From assembly GCF_035917995.1 (NCBI RefSeq), contig NZ_CP109131.1:6200001-6264000 (forward strand): a stretch of 64,000 nt of DNA, in the 5' to 3' direction. The notes below the pieces were generated by a model, which saw only the letters and a program-made list of their open reading frames with translations, did no database searches and was not told where the DNA came from. The position numbers and the translations under genes were made by a program. Positions 25,232 through 35,340 of the stretch are shown piece after piece (position 1 is the first letter of the stretch; every line of letters begins with the position of its first letter). Source of the stretch: Streptosporangium sp. NBC_01755 (GTDB lineage Bacteria; Actinomycetota; Actinomycetes; Streptosporangiales; Streptosporangiaceae).

Positions 25232-26278
25232 TCAGCTCTGCAGCGCCGGATCCAGCACCACGTCCTGGCCGTGTACGGTCGGTTCCTCGGGGAAGTGGCA
25301 GGCGGTCAGGTGACCTTCCCTGTTGCCCTCCAGCCTGACCAGCGGAGGCTCCTCGGTCGCGCACCTGTCCTGGGCCTTCCAGCAGCGGGTGCGGAAGCGG
25401 CAGCCGGACGGCGGGTTGATGGGGGAGGGCACGTCCCCAGCCAGGCGGATGCGCTCGCGCGGCTCGTCGTCCTCCAGCACCTCGGGCACCGCCGACAGCA
25501 GCGCGTGGGTGTAGGGATGGCGAGGACGCTCGTACAGGGAGGCGCGGTCGGCGACCTCGACGATCTTGCCGAGGTACATCACCGCGACCCGCTGGGAGAA
25601 GTGCCGCACGATCGCCAGGTCGTGCGCGATGAACAGGAACGCGATCCCCATGTCCCGCTGGAGCTGCTGGAGCAGGTTGACCACCTGCGCCTGGATGGAG
25701 ACGTCGAGGGCCGAGACCGGCTCGTCCGCGATGATCAGCTTGGGGTTGAGGGAGAGCGCGCGGGCCACCCCGATACGCTGCCGCTGGCCACCGGAGAACT
25801 CGTGCGGGAAGCGGTTGTAGTGCTCGGGGTTGAGCCCGACGATCTCCAGGAGCTCCTGGACCCGCTTGGTCCTGCCGCCCGGCGGATCGATGCCGTTGAT
25901 CTCCATCGGGCCGCCGATGATGGTGCCCACGGTGTGCCGGGGGTTGAGCGACGAGTACGGGTCCTGGAAGATCATTTGGATCTCGGCCCGGATCGGCTTC
26001 AGCTCCCTGCGACCGGCGCGGCCGATCTCACGGCCGGCGTAGCGGATGCCGCCCTCGGTGGGTTCGAGCAGCCGGGCCGCCAGCCGTCCGGCGGTGGACT
26101 TGCCGCAGCCGGACTCGCCGACCAGGCCGAGCGTCTCGCCGGCGTGCACGGTCAGGTCGATGCCGTCCACCGCGTGGACCCGGCCCACCTGCCGTTTGAC
26201 GACGAGCCCGCCCATCACCGGGAAGTGCTTCTTCAGGCCGGACAGCTCCAGCAGCGGCTCGTGGGGTGTCTCGCTCAC
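25232..26278 (-). CDS. Oligopeptide/dipeptide ABC transporter ATPase (DppF/OppF-like)
   Basis: A 348-residue ATPase. Walker A is [15 protein letters not shown], the ABC signature [15 protein letters not shown], Walker [14 protein letters not shown], then the switch histidine in FIAHDLAIV. The C-terminal extension [22 protein letters not shown] is the oligopeptide_HPY region, with the cysteines that hold an iron-sulfur cluster in some members. It energises peptide uptake with the partner ATPase upstream. The start is taken as GTG 26278 because it overlaps the upstream stop by GTGA; an in-frame upstream start would add 30 residues read from the other gene. It is the last gene of a five-gene operon. 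Confidence 0.9.
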   Translation of the reverse strand: MSETPHEPLLELSGLKKHFPVMGGLVVKRQVGRVHAVDGIDLTVHAGETLGLVGESGCGKSTAGRLAARLLEPTEGGIRYAGREIGRAGRRELKPIRAEIQMIFQDPYSSLNPRHTVGTIIGGPMEINGIDPPGGRTKRVQELLEIVGLNPEHYNRFPHEFSGGQRQRIGVARALSLNPKLIIADEPVSALDVSIQAQVVNLLQQLQRDMGIAFLFIAHDLAIVRHFSQRVAVMYLGKIVEVADRASLYERPRHPYTHALLSAVPEVLEDDEPRERIRLAGDVPSPINPPSGCRFRTRCWKAQDRCATEEPPLVRLEGNREGHLTACHFPEEPTVHGQDVVLDPALQS

Positions 26279-27276
26279 TTGTGGATCTCCCGCTTCTGGG
26301 CGAGGGTCAGGTAGCACGCGTCGCCGTGGCCGCGGTGCGGGGACAGTTCCGGCCGTTCCGAGCGACACAGCTCAGGGCCTGCCACCTCCATGAAGTCGCA
26401 CCGCGGGTGGAAGGGGCAGCCGGGCGGGACGTTGATCAGGCTCGGCGGGGTGCCGCGGACCGGCCGGAGCCGCACGTCCACCGGTGCGCTCAGCCGGGGC
26501 ATGGAGGCCAGCAGGCCCCAGGTGTAGGGGTGGCGGGGTTCGCGGAGGACCTCTTTGACGGTCCCGCGCTCCACCGCGCGCCCGGCGTACATCACCAGCA
26601 CCTCGTGCGCGGTGTTGGCGACCACGCCGAGATCGTGGGTGATCAGGATGATCGAGGTGCCCATCTGGTCCTGGAGGTCCTTGAGCAGGTCCAGGATCTG
26701 GGCCTGCACCGTCACGTCCAGCGCGGTGGTGGGCTCGTCGGCGATCAGCAGGTCGGGGTCGCAGACCAGCGCCATCGCGATCATCGCGCGCTGCCGCATG
26801 CCGCCGGAGAACTGGTGGGGGTAGTCGTCCACCCTGGTCTTCGGCTGCGGGATGCCGACCCGGGTCAGCATCTCGATCGCGCGGGCCCTGGCCTCGGCGC
26901 GGCTCGCGCCGGTGTGCTTGCGGTAGACCTCGGAGATCTGCTTGCCGATGGTGTGGTACGGCGAGAGCGAGGTCAGCGGGTCCTGAAAGATCATCGCGAC
27001 CTTGTTGCCGCGCAGCCGCTCCATGGTGGACCGGGAGGCGCCGATCAGCTCCTCGTCGTCCAGCCGGATCTCCCCGCTGATCGTGGTGGTCTCCGGGTTG
27101 TGCAGGCCGAGCACGGTCAGGTTGGTCACCGACTTGCCCGACCCGGACTCGCCGACGATGCCCAGCGTGGTGCCCTTCTCCACGTCGAAGGAGAGCCCGT
27201 CCACCGCGTGGACGACGCCGTCCTCGGTGTGGAAGTCGACGGTCAGGTCACGGACCGAGAGGAAGGGAGTTGCCAC
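26275..27276 (-). CDS. Oligopeptide/dipeptide ABC transporter ATPase (DppD/OppD-like)
   Basis: A 333-residue ATPase, partner of the gene downstream. It has Walker [16 protein letters not shown], signature [15 protein letters not shown], Walker [15 protein letters not shown]-loop LITHDLGVV, and the C-terminal [19 protein letters not shown] region typical of OppD/DppD. It starts at ATG 27276, 14 bases after the permease stop. It overlaps the next ATPase by four bases. Confidence 0.92.
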   Translation of the reverse strand: MATPFLSVRDLTVDFHTEDGVVHAVDGLSFDVEKGTTLGIVGESGSGKSVTNLTVLGLHNPETTTISGEIRLDDEELIGASRSTMERLRGNKVAMIFQDPLTSLSPYHTIGKQISEVYRKHTGASRAEARARAIEMLTRVGIPQPKTRVDDYPHQFSGGMRQRAMIAMALVCDPDLLIADEPTTALDVTVQAQILDLLKDLQDQMGTSIILITHDLGVVANTAHEVLVMYAGRAVERGTVKEVLREPRHPYTWGLLASMPRLSAPVDVRLRPVRGTPPSLINVPPGCPFHPRCDFMEVAGPELCRSERPELSPHRGHGDACYLTLAQKREIHK

Positions 27277-27290
27277 TTTCTTCAGAACTC

Positions 27291-28271
27291 CTAGCTCAGC
27301 CGGACACGAGGGTCGATGAAGGCGTACAGGATGTCGACGACGATGTTGAAGAAGACGATCGCCCCGGCCGCCACGAGCACCGTGCCCATCAGCAGGGGTA
27401 GGTCGGAGTCCCAGACGGCCTTGATGGAGAGCCGTCCGAGTCCCTGCAGCCCGAAGGTGGTCTCGGTGATGATCGCGCCGCCGATCAGCGTGCCGAGGTC
27501 CACGCCGAAGATCGTGATGATGGGCGTCAGGGTGCCGCGCAGGGCGAATCTCAGCACGACGGTCCGTCCGGACATGCCCTTGGCCCGCGCGGTGCGGACG
27601 TAGTCCTCACTGAGCTGTTCCACCATCGTCGAGCGCGTCATACGGGTGTAGTTGGCGGTGAAGATGATCGCCAGCACCACCCAGGGCAGCGCCAGCCCGC
27701 TCGCCCAGGCGATGGGATTCTCGGTGAACGGCAGGTACTGGGGCCGTTGGAGGATCTGGTTCTTGTAGACGAAGAAGTAGAGCGCGAGCGTGCCGATGAA
27801 GTAGATCTGCACGGAGGCGCCGATGAGGGACGACACGCTGGCGATCTTGTCCAGCGGCTTGCCCTGGCGCAGGGCCGCGATGATGCCGGTCGCCATGCCG
27901 AAGAGCAGGAAGACGACCGCCGCGCCGATGGTGAGGGAGACGGTGACCGGCAGCCGGTCCAGGATCGTCTCGAACACCGGCTCGCGGTTGACGAACGAGT
28001 AGCCGAGGCAGGGAGCCGGGCAGTGGCCCAGGTTCTCATAGTCGCGGCCGACGAAGATGCCGGCCAGCCAGGCCACGAACTGGGCGAACAGGGGCTGGTC
28101 CAGTCCCAGGTTGTGCCGCGCCTGCTCCAGGAGATCGGGCGGGCAGACCTTGCCGCAGGCTAGCCTCGCCGGGTCGGCGGGCACGGCGAAGAAGAGGAAG
28201 AACGTGACCGCGGCGATGATCAGAAGCGTGACCGCGGCGCCGAGCGTGCGGCGAGTGATGAATGGAAGCAT
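27291..28271 (-). CDS. Peptide ABC transporter permease (DppB/OppB-like)
   Basis: A 326-residue inner-membrane permease with six predicted membrane segments (first MLPFITRRTLGAAVTLLIIAAVTFFLFFA, written here only as its start MLPFITRRTLGAAVTLLI). The EAA loop that docks to the ATPase is EDYVRTARAKGMSGRTVVLR (about 207-226). The first outer loop has two cysteine pairs, ACGKVC and CPAPC, that could form disulfides and are not a general family feature. It pairs with the DppC-like permease upstream in the operon. A long hairpin separates it from the binding-protein gene. Confidence 0.92.
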   Translation of the reverse strand: MLPFITRRTLGAAVTLLIIAAVTFFLFFAVPADPARLACGKVCPPDLLEQARHNLGLDQPLFAQFVAWLAGIFVGRDYENLGHCPAPCLGYSFVNREPVFETILDRLPVTVSLTIGAAVVFLLFGMATGIIAALRQGKPLDKIASVSSLIGASVQIYFIGTLALYFFVYKNQILQRPQYLPFTENPIAWASGLALPWVVLAIIFTANYTRMTRSTMVEQLSEDYVRTARAKGMSGRTVVLRFALRGTLTPIITIFGVDLGTLIGGAIITETTFGLQGLGRLSIKAVWDSDLPLLMGTVLVAAGAIVFFNIVVDILYAFIDPRVRLS

Positions 28272-28322
28272 TGCCTGTTTCCCGAGGTGGCTGGGACCGC
28301 TGCCGGGGCCTGACGGCCCCTT

Positions 28323-28369
28323 GGCCGTGGCCTCGCGGGGGAGGTGTCTCCTCCCGCGAGGCCACGGCC
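28323..28369 (-). terminator. Hairpin inside the ABC operon (attenuator / RNA stabiliser)
   Basis: GGCCGTGGCCTCGCGGG pairs with CCCGCGAGGCCACGGCC, with a partly paired inner loop. It lies in the 126-base gap between the binding-protein stop (28398) and the permease start (28271). Such hairpins after the binding-protein gene commonly lower downstream expression or protect the upstream mRNA. Confidence 0.65.
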
Positions 28370-28397
28370 GCCGGTGTCTCCTAAGGCTTCGTGGGCG

Positions 28398-30182
28398 TTA
28401 CGGCTTCACGAAGATCCTGTTCGGCTGGACGACCCACGACTGCGGGTCGATCTCCGCGCCGCCGATCTTGGAGCCGTGCAGGGTGTTGGCGATCCGGTTC
28501 TCGGCGACGACCAGCGGGGTGATCGTCTCCTGGATCTTCTTGTCCAGCGCCATCCACGCGGCGTTCTGCGCGTCGATGTCGGTCATGGCGGTGATCTCGT
28601 CCATCTCCTTGGTGATGGCCTCGTCCTTCAGGTGCGAGTAGTTCGGCGCACCGTCGGCGATCGGGCCGAAGATGACGGGCATGACCGTCGAGCCGGACGG
28701 CCAGTCGGCGCCCCAGCCGCCCCAGTACAGGTCGAACTCGTTCTTCACCAGGCCGATGGAGTCGTAGTAGGTCTTGCGGTCCAGCGGCTTGGCGACGACC
28801 TTGATGCCGGCCTTCTCCAGGGCGCTCTTGATCACGACGGTGACCTGCTCCTGGACCGGCGTCTGGTTGTAGGCGTAGACGATGGTCGGCGTCGGGTTGC
28901 TCGACTCGGCCAGCAGTTGCTTGGCCTTCTCGATGTCGCCCTCGGGCTTGGTCGTCTTGCCGAACAGGTCGTAGGGCTGGTAGCCGACCGTGGTGTTCTC
29001 GTTGAGGATCGTGGTCGGCAGCGCGGCCGCCTGCGGGCCGCCCATGGTCTGCTGGATCTGCTTGGAGGGCCACGCGTGGTTGATGGCCTGGCGGATCTTG
29101 GGGTCCTTCATCCGGTCAAGGTTGAAGTAGTAGTAGTTCCCGTACGGCGAGGGGCTCTTCATCAGGCGGGGCGCCAGCGCGGGGTCGCCGAGCACCTGCT
29201 GCAGCCGCTCCGGGGGAACGGTCGCGTAGAAGGTGAAGGCGGTCTGGTCCGGACCCGCGTCCGCGATCAGGCGGTCGGTGATCTGCAGGTTCTCCTGGCC
29301 GAACTCCAGCCGCCACTTGTCCGGGTAGGCGCCGCGGATCGGGTCGGTGGCCGGGTCCCAGTTCGGGTTGCGCTCAAGGTCGATGGACTTGTCGACCACG
29401 TGGTTCTTGATGATGTACGGGCCGCTGGAGACGGGGGCCTTGTCGTACTTCTCCTTGGTGTCCTTGGCCTTGGGCACGATGCCGTAGCCGCCCATGGCGA
29501 AGGCGTAGTTGGCGTCGGCGTGCGGCGTCTTGAACTTGTAGACGATCGTCTTGTCGTCCGGCGTCTCGATGCTGTCCAGGCGCTTGCCGTCGTAGGGGCC
29601 CTGGTAGGCCTTCTTGTGGTCGACCTCGGTCAGCCACTGCTGGATGTAGGTCGGGCCCTGGGTGACGAAGGAGGCGAACGTCCGCTCCATGCTCCACTTC
29701 ACGTCCTCGGACGTGATGGGCGTGCCGTCCTCCCACTTCACGCCGTCCTTGAGGGTGAAGGTCCAGGTCTTGCCGCCGTCGGAGGGGGTGCCCGTGTCGG
29801 TGGCCAGGTCGCCGACCAGCTTGTACTCGCTCTTGGCGGTGCGCTTGTAGCCGGTGAGGGTACGCGCGATCAGGAGGGAGAAGTTCGTCTCGGTGTTGAC
29901 GTAGAGCTGGGCGGGGTCGAGGTGGGAGAAGTCGTCTCGGTCGATCATCGTGACGGTGCCGCCCTTGACGACGCCCTCCGGCTCGATGGCGGGCCCCTTG
30001 GAGTCCTCCGCGGTGCCGACCGTGATGGTCGGCGCCTTGAAGGGCTCCACTGCGGGGGCGGACGCACCGGCGGAGCCGCTGGGGGCGGCAGGGGCGCCCT
30101 GGTTGCCCTCGGCGCACGCGCTGGTGAGTGCGAGCGCGCCTATGGCGAGTACGGCCATCGCTGACCGCGTACGGACTTTCAT
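28398..30182 (-). CDS. Peptide-binding lipoprotein of ABC transporter (SBP_bac_5)
   Basis: A 594-residue extracellular solute-binding protein. The signal peptide ends in the lipobox LTSAC, with C23 as the lipid-anchored residue. The mature protein has the DppA/OppA-type layout (FSHLDPAQLYVNTE, KTWTFTLKDGVKWEDGTPIT, FNLDRMKDPKIRQAINHAW). It captures peptides or similar ligands outside the membrane for the permeases. The ATG at 30182 follows a strong GGAGAGAG; an upstream start would add 20 residues and hide the signal peptide. Its place between the two permease genes is less common than being first in the operon. Confidence 0.93.
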   Translation of the reverse strand: MKVRTRSAMAVLAIGALALTSACAEGNQGAPAAPSGSAGASAPAVEPFKAPTITVGTAEDSKGPAIEPEGVVKGGTVTMIDRDDFSHLDPAQLYVNTETNFSLLIARTLTGYKRTAKSEYKLVGDLATDTGTPSDGGKTWTFTLKDGVKWEDGTPITSEDVKWSMERTFASFVTQGPTYIQQWLTEVDHKKAYQGPYDGKRLDSIETPDDKTIVYKFKTPHADANYAFAMGGYGIVPKAKDTKEKYDKAPVSSGPYIIKNHVVDKSIDLERNPNWDPATDPIRGAYPDKWRLEFGQENLQITDRLIADAGPDQTAFTFYATVPPERLQQVLGDPALAPRLMKSPSPYGNYYYFNLDRMKDPKIRQAINHAWPSKQIQQTMGGPQAAALPTTILNENTTVGYQPYDLFGKTTKPEGDIEKAKQLLAESSNPTPTIVYAYNQTPVQEQVTVVIKSALEKAGIKVVAKPLDRKTYYDSIGLVKNEFDLYWGGWGADWPSGSTVMPVIFGPIADGAPNYSHLKDEAITKEMDEITAMTDIDAQNAAWMALDKKIQETITPLVVAENRIANTLHGSKIGGAEIDPQSWVVQPNRIFVKP

Positions 30183-30198
30183 CTCTCTCCTATCGGAT

Positions 30199-31200
30199 CT
30201 AACGCTTGAGTTTGGGGTCGAAGGCGTCGCGGACCGAGTCACCGAGAAGGTTGAACGCGATCACGAAGAGCAGCAGAGCCGCGCCGGGGAAGATCAGGTA
30301 GGTGATGTCGTTCTGGTAGACCTGGGTGCCCCGCAGGAACATCCGGCCCCAGTCGGGGATGGGCTCGATCATGCCGACGCCCAGGAAGGACAGGGCCGCC
30401 TCGGCGGTCACCATCGCGGGCAGCAGCAGTGTCGACTGGATCAGGATCGGCGTCCACAGGTTGGGCAGCAGCTCCTTGAAGATGATCCGGGAGGGTGAGG
30501 CTCCGGTCACCTTGGCGGCCTCGACGAACTCCCGCTCGCGCATGGAGAGCACCTGGCCGCGCAGCAGCCGGGCGATGCCGGCCCAGCCGAAGGCCGTCAG
30601 CAGGGTGATGAGCGTCACCGCCCGCAGCCAGACCGGGGTCTCCTCGGAGGGGTCGACGAAGAGGTTCTCCACCACCGGCATGAACGCGATGATGAACAGG
30701 GTCGAGGGGAACGACAGGACGATGTCGATCAGGCGGCCGATGAAGTAGTCGGTTCTGCCCCCGGCGTACCCGGCGACGATGCCCATGACGATGCCGATCG
30801 CCGAGATGAGGACCGTCGCGACCATCGCGATCAGCAGCGAGGTCCTGATCCCGTAGACGAGCTGCATGAACACGTCCCGGCCCAGGCCAGGCTCGATGCC
30901 GAACCAGAAGTCCGAGCTGATCCCGCCGTTGGGCAGCACCGGGTAGCCGAAGTCGTTCAGCAGTCCCGGGGTGTCCTGGCCGTAGAGGGTGTAGGGGTCC
31001 TTCCCGTAGAGCCAGGAGATGACCGGCGCGAGGATCGCGACGAGGAAGAAGAAGATCACCACGCCGGCCGAGGCGATGCCGGTGGGGTCGCGGCGGAAGC
31101 GCAGCCACATCAACTGGCCGGGGGAGCGGCCCACCGTCTCCGGTGTCTTCACCGCGGGGGGTTCCCCGGCGGTGGTCGCTGCTGGTGCAGGGATGGTCAT
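30199..31200 (-). CDS. Peptide ABC transporter permease (DppC/OppC-like)
   Basis: A permease of about 333 residues, first gene of the operon. The cytoplasmic start is followed by a membrane segment (ASAGVVIFFFLVAILAPVIS) and four or five more. The EAA loop is REFVEAAKVTGASPSRIIFK, and the end (FNLLGDSVRDAFDPKLKR) is the standard DppC ending. The ATG at 31200 (MTIPAP) is preferred, with GGGAG about ten bases upstream; ATG at 31293 would add 31 residues with no ribosome site. The order dppC-sbp-dppB-dppD-dppF gives a complete transporter. Confidence 0.9.
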   Translation of the reverse strand: MTIPAPAATTAGEPPAVKTPETVGRSPGQLMWLRFRRDPTGIASAGVVIFFFLVAILAPVISWLYGKDPYTLYGQDTPGLLNDFGYPVLPNGGISSDFWFGIEPGLGRDVFMQLVYGIRTSLLIAMVATVLISAIGIVMGIVAGYAGGRTDYFIGRLIDIVLSFPSTLFIIAFMPVVENLFVDPSEETPVWLRAVTLITLLTAFGWAGIARLLRGQVLSMREREFVEAAKVTGASPSRIIFKELLPNLWTPILIQSTLLLPAMVTAEAALSFLGVGMIEPIPDWGRMFLRGTQVYQNDITYLIFPGAALLLFVIAFNLLGDSVRDAFDPKLKR

Positions 31201-31723
31201 CGTGCGGGCGCTCCCAACGAGCATGGCTGAGCCTGATCCTTGGAACCATCGCAAAACAGTCAAGGTCAAATCAATGGCCTGGTCCTTACTCATTTTATTG
31301 TTGTGTAATTTCCACCGGTTTGTAGCTTCAATTCCGTTGACGCGGCGGGGGGGTGGAGTGAAAGAATCGGGGCACTTAAAAGCCGCTTTTCACGGATCTG
31401 TGACACTTTGATGACCTGGTCGTGACACCCCGGTCTGGATCCTGTTCCGCTTGTGTCACAGACTCGGGACATGCGCGTCCGGACCCCCTCTCGTAGCGTA
31501 ATTAACCATTTACCGGGGAGGCGGCGTATGGATCACGGGTTGTTCGGACCGGATTCGGTGACTCGGCGACCTGGAAGGTGATCGCCGGGCGCGCCGCGTG
31601 GCTGGACCAAGTGCTCGCTCGGTCCATATGCTGGAGTGGTGTGTGGTGCGGTTTGCCGGACATGGCACACTGGTGTACGGGAAGCGGGCCGCCTGTGGCG
31701 CGCCTCCCGAAGCAAGACAGAGC
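31201..31723. other. Divergent intergenic region, ABC operon / rib operon
   Basis: About 520 bases, AT-richer than its surroundings between 31240 and 31520, without a convincing gene. It should hold the promoters of the reverse-strand transporter operon and the forward riboflavin operon. TGTGACAC (31399-31406) and its near-reverse TGTGTCACAG (31453-31462) are partly symmetrical sites that might bind a regulator; this is weak. Confidence 0.45.
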
Positions 31724-31850
31724 AGCGTGCTCCGGGGTCGGTGAAATTCCGAGCCGGCGGTTACAGTCCGCGACCCGGTCGAAGCCATCGACCGGTTGAC
31801 CTGGTGAAACTCCAGGACCGACGGTTAGAGTCCGGATGGGAGGAAGCGCG
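31724..31850 (+). promoter_or_regulatory. FMN riboswitch (RFN element)
   Basis: The conserved RFN core is plain: GGGTCGGTGAAATTCCGAGC, then GGCGGTTACAGTCC, CCTGGTGAAACTCCAGG, CCGACGGTTAGAGTCCGGAT and GGGAGGAAGC. These make the stems and loops that bind FMN. It lies upstream of ribE, the first gene of the riboflavin operon, so high FMN should lower expression. Bounds are approximate by a few bases. Confidence 0.95.
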
Positions 31851-31852
31851 CG

Positions 31853-31882
31853 AGCGGAGAGTGCCCTCTGGCACCCTCCGCT
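31853..31882 (+). terminator. Hairpin directly after the FMN riboswitch (expression platform)
   Basis: AGCGGAG and GTGCC pair with GGCAC and CTCCGCT around a CTCT loop with one internal mismatch. It starts at the 3' end of the riboswitch and could be the terminator arm of the switch. No T-run follows. Confidence 0.6.
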
Positions 31883-32182
31883 GATCGGGTGTACGCACCC
31901 ATCGAATTCCCCGGGGCCCGCCGTGGCAGACAGCTACTGGCGAGTAGGAGACCTCGGGTGACTGATCGGACGCGGACGCGCCCAGTGGCCGGGTGCGCCC
32001 CCCATGGGCACGGCACCGCCGGCCCCCACCATTCCCTGACCGGGCACGTCGGCTTATCCCGCTCTCCGAGCGCATGCCCCGTCAGCCCTCGCGCGGCTTT
32101 CCGCCCGCCGGCGACGTTCCGCCTCCGGTCCCGCGACACCTCGGCCGCCCGCCTTCGCGCGGTCCCCTGCAAGGAGCTGTGA
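31883..32182 (+). other. 300-base leader between riboswitch hairpin and ribE
   Basis: An unusually long stretch between switch and start codon. A GTG-led open frame runs through it (31889-32182), but its product is low-complexity Arg/Pro/Ser and I do not believe it is a gene. AAGGAG lies seven bases before the ribE ATG. Confidence 0.5.
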
Positions 32183-32800
32183 ATGTTCACCGGAATCGTC
32201 GAAGAACTGGGAGAGATCGCCGGGATCGAGCAGCTGAGGGACGCGGCCCGGCTGTCGATCCGCGGCAGGACGGTCACCTCGGACGCCGGGCACGGCGACT
32301 CGATCGCCGTCAACGGCGTCTGCCTGACCGTGGTGGACGTGGACGGTGAGGTGTTCACCGCCGACGTGATGAAGGAGACCCTCGACCGCAGCTCCCTCGG
32401 CACGCTGAGGCCCGGCTCCCCGGTCAACCTGGAGCGCGCGGTCCGCGCCGACCAGCGACTGGGCGGCCACATCGTGCAGGGTCACGTGGACGGGACGGGC
32501 GTCCTGCTGTCGCGGGAGCCCGGCGAGCACTGGGAGGTCGTCCGGATCTCCCTCCCGCCCGACCTCGACCGCTACGTGGTCGAGAAGGGGTCGATCACGG
32601 TCGACGGCATCAGCCTGACCGTCGTGAGCGTCGGCTCCGGCGGCTTCACCGTCAGCCTCATCCCCACCACCCTGAGCCTGACCACCCTCGGCGCCAAGCA
32701 ACCTGGAGACCCGGTGAACCTGGAGGTCGACGTGATCGCCAAGCACGTCGAGAAGCTCGTCGGCGCGTACGCCCCGGCAGATCGGGAGGAGCGGCGGTGA
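32183..32800 (+). CDS. ribE: Riboflavin synthase, alpha subunit
   Basis: A 205-residue enzyme that dismutates two 6,7-dimethyl-8-ribityllumazine molecules into riboflavin. The duplicated barrel is visible: [10 protein letters not shown]...[14 protein letters not shown] and, in the second half, [11 protein letters not shown]...[19 protein letters not shown] precedes the ATG. The stop TGA overlaps the GTG of the next mini-ORF. It is first in the FMN-riboswitch-controlled operon. Confidence 0.95.
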   Translation: MFTGIVEELGEIAGIEQLRDAARLSIRGRTVTSDAGHGDSIAVNGVCLTVVDVDGEVFTADVMKETLDRSSLGTLRPGSPVNLERAVRADQRLGGHIVQGHVDGTGVLLSREPGEHWEVVRISLPPDLDRYVVEKGSITVDGISLTVVSVGSGGFTVSLIPTTLSLTTLGAKQPGDPVNLEVDVIAKHVEKLVGAYAPADREERR

Positions 32801-32910
32801 ACCTGGCGAAAGCGGGATTCGAGGCCCTCGTGCCCGTCCCGGTCGGATTCGTCAACTGGCTCAAGGAGCACAGGCCGCAGGCCGTGCTCGTCCCCGAGGA
32901 GGCCGTGTGA
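32797..32910 (+). CDS. 37-residue mini-ORF coupled between ribE and ribBA
   Basis: GTG at 32797 overlaps the ribE stop by GTGA, and its own stop overlaps the ribBA start by GTGA. A GGGAGGAGCGGCG ribosome site precedes it. The product begins [20 protein letters not shown] and ends EEAV; it is amphipathic with one short hydrophobic part and no motif I recognise. The perfect chain of overlaps suggests it is translated, either as a real small protein or to couple ribE and ribBA translation. In some actinomycetes another gene occupies this place, so it could be a remnant. Confidence 0.6.
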   Translation: MNLAKAGFEALVPVPVGFVNWLKEHRPQAVLVPEEAV

Positions 32911-34117
32911 TCAAGCTGGACCCGATCGAACGCGCGATCGCCGACACCCGCGAGGGCAAGGCGGTCGTGGTCGTCGACGACGAGAACCGCGAGAACGAGG
33001 GTGACATCATCTTCGCCGCGTCCAAGGCCACGCCGGAACTGCTGGCCTTCACCATCCGGCACAGCAGCGGCGTGGTCTGCGTGCCGATGCGCGGTGAGGA
33101 CCTCGACCGGCTCGGCCTGCCGCTGATGGTGCACGACAACAGGGAGCGCCTGCGCACCGCGTACACGATCAGCGTGGACGCCAGGGACGGGGTGAGCACC
33201 GGAATCTCCGCCGCCGACCGGGCCCGCACGATCCGCCTCCTGGCCGACTCCGCGACCGACCCGTCCGAGCTGGTACGGCCCGGTCACGTCTTCCCGCTCC
33301 GCTACCGGGAGGGCGGTGTCCTGGTCAGGCGCGGCCACACCGAGGCTGCCGTGGACCTGGCCAGGCTCGCCGGGCTGAGCGAGTCGGGGGTGCTCGCCGA
33401 GGTCGTCAACGACGACGGGACCATGATGCGCCTGCCCGAGCTGCGCGTCTTCTGTGACGAGCACGACCTGGCGCTCGTCTCGATCGAGCAGCTGGTGGAG
33501 TTCCGGCGCAGGACCGAGCGGATGGTGACCAGGGTCGCCGAGACGCGGCTGCCGAACAGGTTCGGCGTGTGGCGCGCCTACGGCTTCGCGAGCTCGGTGG
33601 ACGGCGGCGAGCACCTGGCCCTGGTCTTCGGTGACATCGAGGACGGCGAGAACGTCATGGTCCGGGCGCATTCCGAGTGCCTGACCGGTGACGTGCTCGG
33701 GTCGCTGCGGTGCGACTGCGGGGTGCAGTTGGAACACGCGATGTCCCGGATCGCCGCCGAGGGCCGAGGCGTGATCGTCTACCTGCGCGGGCACGAGGGG
33801 CGTGGCATCGGGCTGCTGGCCAAGCTGCGGGCGTACAGCCTCCAGGACGCCGGTAGTGACACGGTCGACGCCAATCTGGAGCTCGGGCTGCCGGTGGACG
33901 CGCGGGAGTTCTCCAACGCCGGGCAGATCCTCGCGGACCTGGGGGTGAAGTCGATCCGGCTGCTGACCAACAACCCGGCCAAGCTGCGCGGCATGGACGG
34001 CTACGGCATCAAGGTGATCGGCCGCGAGCCCATGCCCGTGGTGATGAACCCGTACAACGAGAAGTACCTGTCGGCCAAGCGCGACCGCCTTGGTCACGAC
34101 ATTCCGCAGGAGAGCGA

Positions 34118-34121
<4 letters not shown>
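32907..34121 (+). CDS. ribBA: Bifunctional DHBP synthase / GTP cyclohydrolase II
   Basis: A 404-residue fusion that makes both precursors of riboflavin. Residues 1-200 are 3,4-dihydroxy-2-butanone-4-phosphate synthase ([35 protein letters not shown]), using ribulose 5-phosphate. Residues 205-404 are GTP cyclohydrolase II, with the zinc site in [17 protein letters not shown] and the catalytic [10 protein letters not shown]. It starts at GTG 32907 with GAGGAGG before it. Its stop overlaps the start of a second mini-ORF by ATGA. Confidence 0.96.
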
Positions 34122-34665
<544 letters not shown>

Positions 34666-34679
34666 AGCATCGCCGGACT

Positions 34680-34717
34680 CACCCCCGCCGCGCCGCGTGA
34701 TCGGTGCGGCGGGGGTG
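34680..34717 (+). terminator. Terminator hairpin after ribH
   Basis: CACCCCCGCCGC pairs perfectly over 12 bp with GCGGCGGGGGTG, 14-base loop, 15 bases after the ribH stop. Confidence 0.8.
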
Positions 34718-34798
34718 TGCGATAGGTTTCCATCGGCACCGTGACCAGCTGTCGCAGCCGTTTTGACCGGTGGTTTCCCGAAGGATCGTGATCTGAAA

Positions 34799-35257
34799 GT
34801 GAGCCCGGAGAGCGTCTCCCCGCCCCCGTTGCCCGTCGTCTGGCGCCCCAAGAACGGGCGGATCGTGGCATACGGCTTCGCGGGCGTGATCGCGCTCGGC
34901 GCGCTCCTGATGGCGATCTTCCTGCCGCCGCCGTTCACGCTGGCCGACAGGATCGGGATGCTCGTGCTGGGCGCCTTGGTCGTCGGGGCACTCCACCTGC
35001 TGGGGCGGTGCCGCGTGGAGGCCGACGAGCGAGGGATCACCGTCGTCAACCCGCTGCGGGTACGCCGCTACGAGTGGGCCGAGGTGCTCGGGGTCACCCT
35101 GACCGACCACGAGCCCTGGGCGAAGATCGACTTCGCCGACGGAATCACGGTCGGTGCCATGGGCCTGCAGGGGTCGGAGAAGAAGCGCACGGCGCGCCAG
35201 GTCCGCGAGCTCGCCGCCCTCATCAGGGAGCGCGGGGAGGCTGACGAGGCCCGCTGA
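34799..35257 (+). CDS. Small membrane PH-domain-like protein
   Basis: About 152 residues. After a short Pro-rich cytoplasmic start there are two membrane segments (IVAYGFAGVIALGALLMAIF and IGMLVLGALVVGALHLL), then a domain of the bacterial PH type (CRVEADERGITVVNPLRVRRYEWAEVLGVTLTD...AKIDFADG). Proteins of this layout are common in actinomycetes and follow ribH in several of them; their role is unknown. The start is uncertain: GTG 34799 is chosen, and TTG 34763 would add 12 residues. Confidence 0.7.
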   Translation: MSPESVSPPPLPVVWRPKNGRIVAYGFAGVIALGALLMAIFLPPPFTLADRIGMLVLGALVVGALHLLGRCRVEADERGITVVNPLRVRRYEWAEVLGVTLTDHEPWAKIDFADGITVGAMGLQGSEKKRTARQVRELAALIRERGEADEAR

Positions 35258-35280
35258 ACCGCCGGCGGTCCTGTCGCCTG

Positions 35281-35340
35281 GACGCCGTCGTCACCGCCTG
35301 GACGCCGTCGTCACCGCCTGGACATCGCCGTCACCGCCTT
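35281..35340. repeat. Three 20-bp tandem repeats
   Basis: GACGCCGTCGTCACCGCCTG occurs twice exactly and a third time with three or four changes, in the gap after the PH-domain gene. A second, looser repeat (CGTGCCCGGGTCCTTC...GCCGAGG) follows at 35377-35430. Confidence 0.85.

Noticed and set aside
28344-30164. A 606-codon plus-strand frame opposite the binding-protein gene
   Set aside because: Val/Leu/Gly/Arg/Asp-rich shadow without any motif or ribosome site; the minus strand encodes a clear lipoprotein.
31889-32182. A GTG-led 97-codon ORF between the riboswitch and ribE
   Set aside because: Arg/Pro/Ser-rich low-complexity product, no ribosome site, and a likely leader region.
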